Under the pieces are notes generated by a model. The model worked only from the letters and a program-made list of their open reading frames with translations, did not search any database and was not told where the DNA came from. Source: Lachnospiraceae bacterium (lineage in GTDB: Bacteria; Bacillota; Clostridia; Lachnospirales; Lachnospiraceae). Taken from it: a DNA stretch of 64,000 nt. Positions 41,356-49,720 of this stretch are shown piece after piece (the first letter of the stretch is position 1; each line of letters begins with the position of its first letter). The position numbers and the translations under genes were made by a program. The DNA lies in contig JAFWZV010000007.1 of assembly GCA_017517305.1 (NCBI GenBank), positions 62,001 to 126,000 on the forward strand, read 5' to 3'.

Positions 41356-42066
41356 ATGAAACTTGTTATATGTGATGATGAAATTAAAGATGCTCAAAAA
41401 GCTAATGAGATAATAAGCAAAATGCCTTGTGCTAAAGAGTTTGAAATAAAGATGAGAACTCCTCAGGATGTGATGATAGCTGTAGAGGAGGATTTGTTTA
41501 AGTGTGATATTTTAGTAATGGATATACAATACGATGAAGAGCAATATGATGGGATAGAGTTGACTCAGCTGGTAAATGAAAAGTTACCAGCATGTCAAAT
41601 TATATATCTTACTAATATTTTGGATTTTGCTCCTTTTGTATATGATACAAATCACTGCTATTTTGTTATGAAAGAAAATATTGAGATAATGTTGCCGAGA
41701 GCTATGGATAAGGCTATAGAAGGTTATAAAACCATAGGTAATGATATTATCGAATTTTTAAGCAATGGACATAAGGTTTTCACATCACAAAGCGAAATTA
41801 TATATATTGAAAGGAATGACAGGGTTCTAAATATAAATACATTGAAGAAAACATATCCATGCTATACATCTTTACGTAAGATAGAAAGTAAGTTGGGTAG
41901 TTCCTTTGCCAGATGTCACGGAGGTTTTATTGTGAATTTAGCTTTTGTGTCAGGCATTGATGGAACTGAATTGTACTTAAAAGATGGAAGTAAGATCCCT
42001 ATAGGAATGAGATTTTTTGAAAATTTCAAGATGCAATATCTAAAATATTATTCTGATAGAATGTAA
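41356..42066 (+). CDS. LytTR-family response regulator
   Basis: 236-aa transcription factor of the AgrA/ComE/VirR type. The receiver domain has the acidic pair DD at residues 7-8, phospho-acceptor Asp in LVMDIQYDEE and a shortened C-terminal half. The LytTR DNA-binding domain (about 135-236) shows IIYIERNDRVLNIN, FARCHGGFIVNLAFV and GTELYLKDGSKIPIG. Such regulators bind pairs of 9-bp direct repeats about 21 bp apart, which are present before this gene and before essC. GGAGG precedes the ATG. It opens an operon with two membrane sensors and a small kinase. Confidence 0.92.
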   Translation: MKLVICDDEIKDAQKANEIISKMPCAKEFEIKMRTPQDVMIAVEEDLFKCDILVMDIQYDEEQYDGIELTQLVNEKLPACQIIYLTNILDFAPFVYDTNHCYFVMKENIEIMLPRAMDKAIEGYKTIGNDIIEFLSNGHKVFTSQSEIIYIERNDRVLNINTLKKTYPCYTSLRKIESKLGSSFARCHGGFIVNLAFVSGIDGTELYLKDGSKIPIGMRFFENFKMQYLKYYSDRM

Positions 42067-42114
42067 TTAAAAATATTCAATGACGATAATTACAATGTGC
42101 GAAAGGGATTTTCG

Positions 42115-43401
42115 ATGTTTTCATATATTATAATAGATATAGGATATTCTATTAATTTGTTTTTGATAACGACAGTGTTATTATCATACAAAAGACGGAG
42201 AAAAGATTTGTTTTTTTCGTATTTTATATGCCTTCTGTTCTATATTACAATAGAATTGATTTGTCAGTCGCCTCAGATAGGGATTGATGTTGATGTAAGC
42301 TTTGTAGTAGCAGGTTTTTATGAAATCTTTGTTACGTTTTTTATATTATGTTATTTTAACAGCGGAAATGTATGGAGAAATTATACGTTCTTAATATTAG
42401 ATTTTGCATTGCTTAATGCACTGAGTGGATTTTTGGTTGCCTTTAATTCGGATCTAGAAGTGATTTATGATAGGTGCATAGTTCATAATGAAATTACAAT
42501 TATAGAAGCCCTAATATTAGCCATATTTCATGTTATTAGTGGCTGTATTGTAACAGTCTTTTTGACCAAGATAACAAAGAAAAATTATAAAGGCAATGGA
42601 AGAATATATATGGTATTTAGTTTATTGTATGTTGTGCTAGGTATTGTTCAATTAGTGTTTAAAAGAGAAGCAATAACAGATGCTATGGATGAAAATATAG
42701 GCGTGGCTAAGGTAATATATGTTGTTATCGCTGTTGTAACCTTTTATATTTTTGGTTTGTTATATTTCAAGCTTGAGGGAAAAAGATTAGAGATAGAAAA
42801 TCAAAAATTGGAGACATTGATTAAAGATAATTACTTGCGTTATCAAGAGTTGGTAAATACAAATGAAAAACTATCCGGAGTTAAAAAGGAGTTTTTTGAT
42901 TACACCAAGGATGTAAAAAAGGGGCTTGATAATTATAACCAAGAGCTACAGCGGTTGGCTGGGTTAGTAAATAACATATCCTTAACAGGAGATATTGTCG
43001 TAGATTCATTAATTAATAAATACTATGCTATGGCTCAAGAGCAAAATATAAAATATGAGGTTGTTCCTTGTAGGTTAGAGTTGGTTCAAAACAAAATTTC
43101 TAATATTGCTACCATATTAGAAAATATGATGATTATAGCTATAGACGTAGCAAGAGAATCTGAAGATAAATGGATATATCTATCCATAAAACAGAAAGGT
43201 GATATGTTAATAATACTTTCAGCGTTTTCAAAATGTAAAGTTGATAGATTAAAATTAGGGGGAAGCGTATTTGCTAAGCAAACATCAAATGCTAGTAAGT
43301 TAAAATTAATTAAATCATTAAGTGATGTCATGAGTGGGGTGATTGATGTCGAGAATAAGAAGGACGAGTGTAGTATTAAGCTTGCCATAAATCATACATA
43401 A
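42115..43401 (+). CDS. Six-helix membrane sensor with degenerate histidine-kinase domain, first copy
   Basis: 428 aa. Residues 1-220 contain six or so membrane helices as in AgrC-type receptors (IIIDIGYSINLFLITTVLLS). The cytoplasmic half has a coiled coil where the phospho-accepting H would be, but the site reads VKKEFFDYTKDVKK with no usable His-Asp, and no N, G1 or G2 ATP boxes are evident (LENMMIIAIDVA in place of the N box). It is thus a receptor without catalysis, probably working through the active kinase two genes on. Start at 42115, after AAAGGGA, gives MFSYIIIDIGY, collinear with the next gene; the in-frame GTG at 42097 is less likely. Confidence 0.78.
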   Translation: MFSYIIIDIGYSINLFLITTVLLSYKRRRKDLFFSYFICLLFYITIELICQSPQIGIDVDVSFVVAGFYEIFVTFFILCYFNSGNVWRNYTFLILDFALLNALSGFLVAFNSDLEVIYDRCIVHNEITIIEALILAIFHVISGCIVTVFLTKITKKNYKGNGRIYMVFSLLYVVLGIVQLVFKREAITDAMDENIGVAKVIYVVIAVVTFYIFGLLYFKLEGKRLEIENQKLETLIKDNYLRYQELVNTNEKLSGVKKEFFDYTKDVKKGLDNYNQELQRLAGLVNNISLTGDIVVDSLINKYYAMAQEQNIKYEVVPCRLELVQNKISNIATILENMMIIAIDVARESEDKWIYLSIKQKGDMLIILSAFSKCKVDRLKLGGSVFAKQTSNASKLKLIKSLSDVMSGVIDVENKKDECSIKLAINHT

Positions 43402-43415
43402 GAGAGGACTTAATT

Positions 43416-44711
43416 ATGCTTTCATATTACATAGTTGATATCGGATATGCTGTAAATATGTTTTTTATATTAACTGTATTGCTTTCGTACAAGCGAGGTC
43501 GGAAGACCCTGCCATTGGCATTTGTATTGGGATTATGCATATATGTAATACTTGATTTTATATGTTTTACTGAGATACCGGGATTTAGTATGCAGTTTAG
43601 CTTTGTGTTGGCAGGCTACTTTGAGATGTTCTCAACCTTTGGTATGCTTTGTTTGTTTACCAAAGGTAATATATGGAGGAATTATACATTTTTAATTTTA
43701 GCATTTGTACTTATTAACGCAGTGACGAGCTTTCTTGTAGCTTTGGATGCAGGGATTGAAGAGATTTTTGCATCATATTTGGTAAATGGTTATGTGCCTG
43801 TTTATGCGGCAGTTGTGTTTGCTATAATTTTGGCTATCAGTGGAATTATTGTGTGTTTAGTAATGTCAAAAATTCTTAAAAAAGAATATAATGGGAACGG
43901 AAAGATATACATGATTTTTAGTTTGGCATATGCATTACTTGGAATTGCACAGGTGGTGTTTAAGACAAGCACTGTCCAGGAAAGCTTTAAAGAGGATACA
44001 GTGTCCAATGTTCCTAAAGTAATATTTGTGGTTATAGGAGTGACTACATTTTATGTATTTGGACTTTTATATTACCGTTATGAAGGGAAGCGATTAGCTA
44101 ACGAAAACAAAAAGCTGACAGAGTACATCCACGATAATCATGAAAGATATAAAAAGCTGGTGGAAGATAACACTAAGATGACAGCCGTAAAGACGGAGTT
44201 TCTTGATTATTCAAAGGACGTAGAAGATAAACATAACCATACATACAAGGAAGAGATACAATCCTTAGCCAAAGAAATTGATCATATTACATTAACTGGT
44301 AATATAGTAATCGATGCCTTGATTAAGAATAGCTATGAGCAGGCAAAGAAGGAAGGGGTTAGCTATGAGGTTATACCTGGAAATGTGATTTTTTCTAAGG
44401 AAAAGGTTTTTAATTTTGCAACCATAGTGGAAAATATTCTTCTTGTGGCAAATGATTTTGCCCAAGATACAATAGATAAGTGGTTATATCTCTCCTTTAG
44501 ACAGAATGGTGATATGATATTGATAAAGGCGGAATTCTCCAAAAACAAAAAATCGAAGCTATCAATAGATGGAAATATATTTGCCAAGATGACGGCAAAC
44601 ATGCAGCGCCTGAAACTGATTAAGTCAGTATCAGAAACCATGTATGGTACTACGAGAATAGTAAATGAAGATGAAGAGGGAAGCATAAGCGTATTAATAA
44701 ATAATGCATAA
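43416..44711 (+). CDS. Six-helix membrane sensor with degenerate histidine-kinase domain, second copy
   Basis: 431-aa paralogue of the preceding protein, alike from end to end (DIGYAVNMFFILTVLLSYKR, NVWRNYTF/NIWRNYTF, the linker YEGKRLANENKKL). The phospho-acceptor region is VKTEFLDYSKDVED, again without the His, and the ATP-binding half lacks its glycine boxes. The pair may form a heteromeric receptor. AGAGGA precedes the ATG; 14 nt after the first copy and 18 nt before the catalytic kinase gene. Confidence 0.78.
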   Translation: MLSYYIVDIGYAVNMFFILTVLLSYKRGRKTLPLAFVLGLCIYVILDFICFTEIPGFSMQFSFVLAGYFEMFSTFGMLCLFTKGNIWRNYTFLILAFVLINAVTSFLVALDAGIEEIFASYLVNGYVPVYAAVVFAIILAISGIIVCLVMSKILKKEYNGNGKIYMIFSLAYALLGIAQVVFKTSTVQESFKEDTVSNVPKVIFVVIGVTTFYVFGLLYYRYEGKRLANENKKLTEYIHDNHERYKKLVEDNTKMTAVKTEFLDYSKDVEDKHNHTYKEEIQSLAKEIDHITLTGNIVIDALIKNSYEQAKKEGVSYEVIPGNVIFSKEKVFNFATIVENILLVANDFAQDTIDKWLYLSFRQNGDMILIKAEFSKNKKSKLSIDGNIFAKMTANMQRLKLIKSVSETMYGTTRIVNEDEEGSISVLINNA

Positions 44712-44729
44712 ATAGGAGACATACAAAAG

Positions 44730-45386
44730 ATGGACATAGGAAATGTAGTAGTTGTTATTGTGTTAATAATGGTTATTCTATCTCAGTTTGTCCAGATGAA
44801 AAGGACCAAGGAGATTAACGATAGGCTAAAAAAGATTGTCAGTGATAGTAATGACCAGTATCAGGATGTGGTTGAAATTAATAAAAATCTAAAGCACATT
44901 AGACATGATATTAATAAGCAAAAAGTCATTGCTCGTGATATGAAAGAAGGATCACCTGTAGAAGCTATGACAGGCATAGAGGTTATTGATAGAATTCTTC
45001 ATTTTAAAGGGCAAGAAATGTTGGAGAAAAATATCGAATTTTATGTAGATACAGTAAGACTATCTGATGTAAAAGTAACACAGGGTACGTTAATAAGTAT
45101 ATTGACTAATATATTTGATAATGCTATAGAGGCTTGCGAAAAAGTTGAAGCCCCATGGATTCATTGCAATATAATCCCTGATGGTTTATATGATTTACAT
45201 ATGAAGGTGGAAAATACAAAGAGTAATCAGGTAAAGCTAGATGTAGAGCATATTGAAACCACAAAGCAGGATAAAGAGATACATGGATATGGTATGACAA
45301 TTATTAGGGAATTAATAGAGAAGAATAGAGGAGAACTATACATAGAAGATAGGGGAGATGTATTCTCTCTTTCTTTCAAGATATAG
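44730..45386 (+). CDS. Short catalytic histidine kinase, GHKL (AgrC-like) type
   Basis: 218 aa. One N-terminal membrane helix (about 4-22) and a coiled coil lead to the phospho-acceptor site NLKHIRHDINKQ, typical of AgrC/ComD kinases. The GHKL ATPase domain is intact, with N box NIFDNAIEACEK and G box HGYGMTIIRELI. It lacks any sensor domain, while its two upstream neighbours have sensor domains but no catalytic residues. It should phosphorylate the LytTR regulator that starts this operon. Confidence 0.88.
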   Translation: MDIGNVVVVIVLIMVILSQFVQMKRTKEINDRLKKIVSDSNDQYQDVVEINKNLKHIRHDINKQKVIARDMKEGSPVEAMTGIEVIDRILHFKGQEMLEKNIEFYVDTVRLSDVKVTQGTLISILTNIFDNAIEACEKVEAPWIHCNIIPDGLYDLHMKVENTKSNQVKLDVEHIETTKQDKEIHGYGMTIIRELIEKNRGELYIEDRGDVFSLSFKI

Positions 45387-45413
45387 CTTTAATTATACTT
45401 GCTGAAAACTATA

Positions 45414-45453
45414 AAATACAGCAGCATCAGTAATAATTGATGCTGCTGTATTT
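45414..45453 (+). terminator. Terminator of the LytTR two-component operon
   Basis: Sixteen-bp stem AAATACAGCAGCATCA / TGATGCTGCTGTATTT with an 8-nt loop and TTTGTT at the end. Confidence 0.8.
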
Positions 45454-45521
45454 GTTAATTGAATGCTATATTAATTCAGGTAAAATAATTATAAAATTGG
45501 ATATAAAAAATTATAAAACAA

Positions 45522-45550
45522 AAAAGCTTAGAATCAAACTCTAAGCTTTT
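45522..45550 (-). terminator. Terminator of tRNA-Leu
   Basis: Eleven-bp stem AAAAGCTTAGA / TCTAAGCTTTT; on the - strand it is followed by TTGTTTTATAATTTTTT, 17 nt after the end of the tRNA. Confidence 0.8.
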
Positions 45551-45566
45551 AATGCAAAAAAAATAA

Positions 45567-45650
45567 TGCGGGAGATGGGACTTGAACCCACACGACGTTA
45601 CCATCACTAGATCCTTAGTCTAGCCTGTCTGCCAATTCCAGCACTCCCGC
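45567..45650 (-). tRNA. tRNA-Leu (anticodon AAG)
   Basis: Read on the - strand it folds as a class II tRNA: acceptor GCGGGAG/CTCCCGC, D arm CTG...CAG, anticodon stem CTAGA/TCTAG with loop CTAAGGA (anticodon AAG, reading CUU), a long variable arm TGATGGTAACGTCG, and T arm GTGGG-TTCAAGT-CCCAT. The discriminator base is A and CCA is not encoded. Confidence 0.93.
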
Positions 45651-45684
45651 ATTTATCGCTTCGCTTACGCTCAACGCAAGTAAT

Positions 45685-45713
45685 ATAATAACATTCACAT
45701 GGAATGTTGTCAA
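45685..45713 (-). promoter_or_regulatory. Promoter of tRNA-Leu
   Basis: On the - strand a perfect TTGACA (45713-45708), 17-bp spacer and TATTAT (45690-45685) lie 35 bp upstream of the tRNA. Confidence 0.8.
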
Positions 45714-45841
45714 CAGTTTTTTTGAAAAAGTTTTTTGTGCGTTTTTGGTAATGTTTTTATTAAAAAAGTTTAGTAATAATCTACACTATATGATAAAATA
45801 TTAGTATCTGCAATTTATCTATAGAAAGGTTACGATAAAAT

Positions 45842-47698
45842 ATGCCAAGGATAAAAGACAATCCTAACATAAATGAATATATTAACGATAAGGAATACAT
45901 AGCCAATAAGTATGTTATTAAGAGTTTTGTCATTACTGCGTATATTTACACCGTGGTTTTGGTACTTAATTTACTTGGAATATTTACTGTAAATCAGAAG
46001 GTTATGGTTAGTGGTTATGTATTGAGCTTTGCAATATATATGATAATGCTACTGGTTCTTAAAAAATTGTCTCTTGATGACGAAAAGACTAAGTACTTTA
46101 TTCTGTTTGTTATAGTGCTCATATTTACCATTATAGAGGTGTCTTTAACTTATCACGCAGTGCTTATATCACTGTTGCCATTTTTGTATGCATCCATATA
46201 TTCCTCTAAAAAGGTTCTTAATTATGTATATATTCTCACTGTAATAAGCACATTTTTTGTAGTGTATGTAGGTTATTATTTTGGACTTTGCGATGCAAAT
46301 ATGACATTGCTTACAACAGATAGACTTCAGGATTATGTGGTAAATGGACAGTTCACGCAGACACAGGTTAATGATAATCCTATGTTCACATTATTTTTAT
46401 TCTTTGTGTTGCCTAGATGTCTTGTGTATATAGCTTATGTGTTTATCTGTAACAACATATTTACCATAGTAAGTGAGAGTATAGAGCGTGCAAAGCTTGC
46501 AGATGAGCTTGCTAAGGCCAAGGATGAGGCTGATAAGGCCAATCAGGCTAAGACAAGATTCCTTGCTAGAATGTCTCATGAAATTAGAACTCCTATAAAC
46601 GCCGTTATAGGTATGAATGAGATGATAATAAGAGAAAGTGAGGAGGAAAATATTAGAAAGTATGCTTCTGATGTGAAGGACTCTTCTAATGTACTTCTTA
46701 ATATAATCAATGAAATCTTAGACGCATCTAAGATAGAGTCAGGTATGATGGAGCTTGCTCCGGCTAGATACAAGCTGGATAGCTTTCTTAATGACCTGTA
46801 TAATATGATTAATCTTAGAGCAACTAATAAAGGATTAAAGCTAGTTTTTGATATTGATCCGAAGCTACCTAGTGAGTATTTTGGTGATGATAGATGTATT
46901 AGACAGGTACTTACCAATCTGCTTACTAATGCGGTTAAATATACTAACGAAGGTATGGTTAAACTTTCTGTAAGTGGAACTATTCAAGGCGATACTGCCA
47001 CACTTCGTTATATAGTTAAAGATACAGGAATTGGTTTTAAACCTGAGGATATAGAAAACATTTATGGAGAGTTTAAGAGGTTTGATCTTTCTAGAAATAG
47101 AGATGTAGAAGGTTCAGGCCTTGGCATGAATATTGTACAGTCTTTACTTAAGCTTATGGGTAGCCAGCTTAAGATAGAAAGCGAGTACGAAAAGGGAAGC
47201 GAATTTTCCTTTGCTATAGAGCAGAAAATCACTAATGCTGAGCCTATAGGAGATTACAAGAAAAATATTGAGAAAATGGCTGCTAAGGAGGCGGATAGTA
47301 TTAAGTTTGTGGCTCCTGAGGCAAGGATTCTAGTGGTAGATGACAACATTATGAATCTCAAGGTATTTTCTAAACTGATTAGTCATGTAGAGGCTGAAAT
47401 AACAGAGGTGGATAGTGGTAAGAAATGTTTGGAGCTTCTAAAGGATAATTCCTATGACATTATCTTTTTAGACCATATGATGCCGGAGATGGATGGTATA
47501 GAAACCCTTCATCATATAAAGGAGGAAAGACTTGCTATAGGAACTCCCATTATTATGCTTACAGCAAATGCCATAGCTGGAGACAGGGAGATGTATCTTG
47601 AGGAAGGCTTTGATGATTTTATATCTAAACCGGTTATGCCAAGGGCTTTAGATGAAATGTTAATACAATATTTGAAGGATAAGGTAATATATCAGTAA
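45842..47698 (+). CDS. Hybrid sensor histidine kinase/response regulator
   Basis: 618 aa. Five to six membrane helices with short loops (about 28-210), then a coiled coil (AKDEADKANQAKTRF), the HisKA site MSHEIRTPINAV, an HATPase domain with N box LLTNAVKYTNEG, G1 DTGIGFK and G2 GSGLGMNIV, and a C-terminal receiver domain with DDN at about 500, phospho-acceptor Asp in IIFLDHMMPEMDG and the Lys of FISKPV. No separate DNA-binding output is present, so the receiver either relays the phosphate or gates the kinase. Common in Lachnospiraceae; the signal is unknown. Confidence 0.92.
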   Translation: MPRIKDNPNINEYINDKEYIANKYVIKSFVITAYIYTVVLVLNLLGIFTVNQKVMVSGYVLSFAIYMIMLLVLKKLSLDDEKTKYFILFVIVLIFTIIEVSLTYHAVLISLLPFLYASIYSSKKVLNYVYILTVISTFFVVYVGYYFGLCDANMTLLTTDRLQDYVVNGQFTQTQVNDNPMFTLFLFFVLPRCLVYIAYVFICNNIFTIVSESIERAKLADELAKAKDEADKANQAKTRFLARMSHEIRTPINAVIGMNEMIIRESEEENIRKYASDVKDSSNVLLNIINEILDASKIESGMMELAPARYKLDSFLNDLYNMINLRATNKGLKLVFDIDPKLPSEYFGDDRCIRQVLTNLLTNAVKYTNEGMVKLSVSGTIQGDTATLRYIVKDTGIGFKPEDIENIYGEFKRFDLSRNRDVEGSGLGMNIVQSLLKLMGSQLKIESEYEKGSEFSFAIEQKITNAEPIGDYKKNIEKMAAKEADSIKFVAPEARILVVDDNIMNLKVFSKLISHVEAEITEVDSGKKCLELLKDNSYDIIFLDHMMPEMDGIETLHHIKEERLAIGTPIIMLTANAIAGDREMYLEEGFDDFISKPVMPRALDEMLIQYLKDKVIYQ

Positions 47699-47707
47699 TA
47701 TAAGGGA

Positions 47708-47737
47708 AAGAACGGAGGAAACTCTGTTCTTTTTTTG
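47708..47737 (+). terminator. Terminator after the hybrid kinase
   Basis: Ten-bp stem AAGAACGGAG / CTCTGTTCTT, GAAA loop, seven T. Confidence 0.9.
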
Positions 47738-47740
47738 TCG

Positions 47741-47820
47741 AAATCCATATAACTCTTTGCCAATCCTTAACCAAATCCATATATCCTTTAGCCACATATT
47801 TACCAACATGATGCTATAAT
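47741..47820 (+). promoter_or_regulatory. Pho-box-like direct repeats and promoter of the phosphate operon
   Basis: Two copies of a 32-bp unit (47741-47772 and 47773-47804; 23 of 32 positions agree by hand count). Each has two TTNRCC-like words 11 bp apart: TTTGCC 47756 with TTAACC 47767, and TTAGCC 47788 with TTTACC 47799. The last word ends 10 nt before a perfect TATAAT (47815-47820), and no -35 box is visible. This is the geometry of PhoP/PhoB-activated promoters, and the operon codes for phosphate uptake. Confidence 0.6.
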
Positions 47821-47881
47821 CCAATTGTGACTAAAGAGTTATTGGTAAAAATTCATAGGGAAAGGATTATAATATTAAAGT

Positions 47882-48931
47882 ATGAGTATAATGGACTTTA
47901 TTAGTCAGATGGTTGCAAATCCCATGCTACTTGTGTCAACCATTCTGACTTTGGGCGTTATATTAGTCAATGGTTGGACAGATGCGCCAAATGCAATTGC
48001 TACATGTGTTTCTACCAGGGCTATAAGCGTGAGAAAAGCTATTATTATGGCAGCGGTGTTTAATTTTTTAGGCGTGTTGATTATGACGTCTGTGAATGCA
48101 TCTGTGGCATTTACCATATATAATATGGTAGATTTTGGTGGTGATTCTAAATTGGCCCTTATAGCCCTTTGCGCAGCTATGGCTGCTATTGTAATATGGG
48201 CTACTGCAGCTTGGTATTTTGGGATTCCTACCAGTGAGAGTCATGCTCTTATCGCAGGTATATCAGGGGCTGCAGTTGCTATACAAAATAGCTTTTCCGG
48301 AATAAATGGTGGAGAGTGGATAAAGGTTCTCTATGGAATAGGTTTATCTACATTGTTGGGATTCGGTCTGGGATATGTATCATCCAAGCTTACAGTGGCT
48401 ATATTTAGGGATAAAAACCGTCTTAAATCTGAAAAATTCTTCTCAGGGGCGCAGGTTGCAGGTGGAGCTGCCATGGCATTTATGCACGGAGCGCAGGATG
48501 GACAAAAGTTTATGGCAATATTTTTACTGGGAGCGGCCATGGCTGGTGGACAGGCTTCAGCATCTAGCTTTGTGGTTCCGGTGTGGCTTATGATACTTTG
48601 TTCTGCTGTTATGGGATTGGGAACATCCATAGGGGGGTATAGGATTATAAAGTCGGTTGGTATGGATATGGTAAAGCTTAAACCCTACCAGGGCTTTGCG
48701 GCGGATTTTTCAGCTACCTTATGCTTGTTGCTTTCTTCCCTTACAGGTATTCCTGTGAGTACTACTCACACTAAGACAACTGCAATTATGGGAGTGGGAG
48801 CTGCAAGAAGAATCAGCAATGTTAATTGGTCAGTGGTTAAAGAATTGGTGTTAACCTGGGTATTTACATTTCCAGGGTGCGGTTTGTTAGGATTTGGAAT
48901 GGCAAAGTTATTTTTAATGATATTTGCATAG
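47882..48931 (+). CDS. pit: Low-affinity inorganic phosphate transporter, PiT family
   Basis: 349-aa integral membrane protein with about ten helices. The two family repeats are clear: NGWTDAPNAIATCVSTRA near residue 25-43 and AMAFMHGAQDGQKFM near 200, as well as GIPVSTTHTKTTAIMGVG near 290. PiT proteins move metal-phosphate with protons or Na+. The start at 47882 has only a distant GGA-rich ribosome binding site, and an in-frame ATG 9 nt later is possible. It is coupled to a DUF47 gene, the usual PiT partner, and lies behind Pho-box-like repeats. Confidence 0.95.
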   Translation: MSIMDFISQMVANPMLLVSTILTLGVILVNGWTDAPNAIATCVSTRAISVRKAIIMAAVFNFLGVLIMTSVNASVAFTIYNMVDFGGDSKLALIALCAAMAAIVIWATAAWYFGIPTSESHALIAGISGAAVAIQNSFSGINGGEWIKVLYGIGLSTLLGFGLGYVSSKLTVAIFRDKNRLKSEKFFSGAQVAGGAAMAFMHGAQDGQKFMAIFLLGAAMAGGQASASSFVVPVWLMILCSAVMGLGTSIGGYRIIKSVGMDMVKLKPYQGFAADFSATLCLLLSSLTGIPVSTTHTKTTAIMGVGAARRISNVNWSVVKELVLTWVFTFPGCGLLGFGMAKLFLMIFA

Positions 48932-48948
48932 AGGAGGAGAAATAATTT

Positions 48949-49569
48949 ATGGCAAAGAGAAACAATGATTATTTTGAACTTATAAAGAAGCAGACTTCTT
49001 GTTGTGTAGAGGCTTCTAATCTTTTGGAGGAGATATTGTGTAAATTTCACGCTAGCAATATAAGTGAGTATAGAGATAGAATGCATAAGATAGAGCATAG
49101 AGCAGATGAAGTCCATCACGATATTTTGAATAAGCTTTCTACTGAGTTTATAACTCCTATAGATCAAGAGGATATTCTTCGCTTGGTTCAGATTATAGAT
49201 GACATAACAGATGCATTAGATGAGGTTATTCTTGATATGTATATGTATCATATTGAAACAATACCTGATAGAACAGCTGAGCTGTCTAAAATCGTAAATA
49301 GATGTGTAAAGGCTCTTGATGAGGCGGCAACAGAGCTTAAGAATTTTAAAAAACGAGAAGCTTTACATTCCTTACTTGTTAAGGTAAATGATATAGAGAC
49401 AGAGGCTGACTATGTTTATATTGAGGCTGTATATAACCTTTTTGGAGAAAATGTGGATGGAAAAACCTTAACAGGAGCTAAGGCAGTTTATGAAGCTTTG
49501 GAGAGTTGCTGTGATTTGTGCGAAAATGCAGCAGATATTATAGAACAGGTTGTGATTAAGAATACATAG
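48949..49569 (+). CDS. DUF47 (PhoU-like) protein, Pit accessory factor
   Basis: 206-aa soluble all-helical protein of the DUF47/TIGR00153 family: KIEHRADEVHHDILNKL near 46, FITPIDQEDILRLVQIIDDI near 67 and VYEALESCCDLCENAADII at the end. The acidic residues of these helices bind iron or manganese clusters in relatives. DUF47 genes follow pit genes in many bacteria and modulate transport. GAGGAGG is 9 nt before the ATG; the gap to pit is 17 nt. Confidence 0.93.
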   Translation: MAKRNNDYFELIKKQTSCCVEASNLLEEILCKFHASNISEYRDRMHKIEHRADEVHHDILNKLSTEFITPIDQEDILRLVQIIDDITDALDEVILDMYMYHIETIPDRTAELSKIVNRCVKALDEAATELKNFKKREALHSLLVKVNDIETEADYVYIEAVYNLFGENVDGKTLTGAKAVYEALESCCDLCENAADIIEQVVIKNT

Positions 49570-49587
49570 TATAATATTTTAGACAAA

Positions 49588-49661
49588 GTTAAAAATGGGT
49601 AAAAAATGTGTAAATTTCTTGTAAAATCCATCTTGCCACTTTTTGTCAAATAATATAATAT
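49588..49661 (+). promoter_or_regulatory. 11-bp-phased repeats and promoter upstream of nptA
   Basis: GTTAAAAAT (49588), GTAAAAAAT (49599), GTAAATTTC (49610) and GTAAAATCC (49621) repeat exactly every 11 bp. The reverse complement (TTTAC words) matches the PhoP word TTNACA and the TTTACC word upstream of pit. A promoter-like TTGCCA (49633), 17-bp spacer, TAATAT (49656) follows immediately. Confidence 0.5.
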
Positions 49662-49663
49662 AA

Positions 49664-49693
49664 TGTAGCGGGGATTTTTACCAACCCGCTACA
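49664..49693 (+). other. Hairpin in the nptA leader
   Basis: Nine-bp stem TGTAGCGGG / CCCGCTACA with a 12-nt loop, next to the -10 region and followed by ATTTATTAT. It may end the pit-DUF47 transcript or protect the 5' end of the nptA mRNA. Confidence 0.6.
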
Positions 49694-49720
49694 ATTTATT
49701 ATACGAAGAGGATTAAAAGT

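Noticed and set aside
45567-45650. tRNA-Leu as an integration site for the secretion island
   Set aside because: It lies just beyond the island, but no repeat of its 3' end was seen at the left border near 19.7 kb and no integrase gene is present.
47741-47804. 32-bp direct repeat as a small CRISPR
   Set aside because: The two units abut without a spacer and have 11-bp internal phasing that fits an operator.
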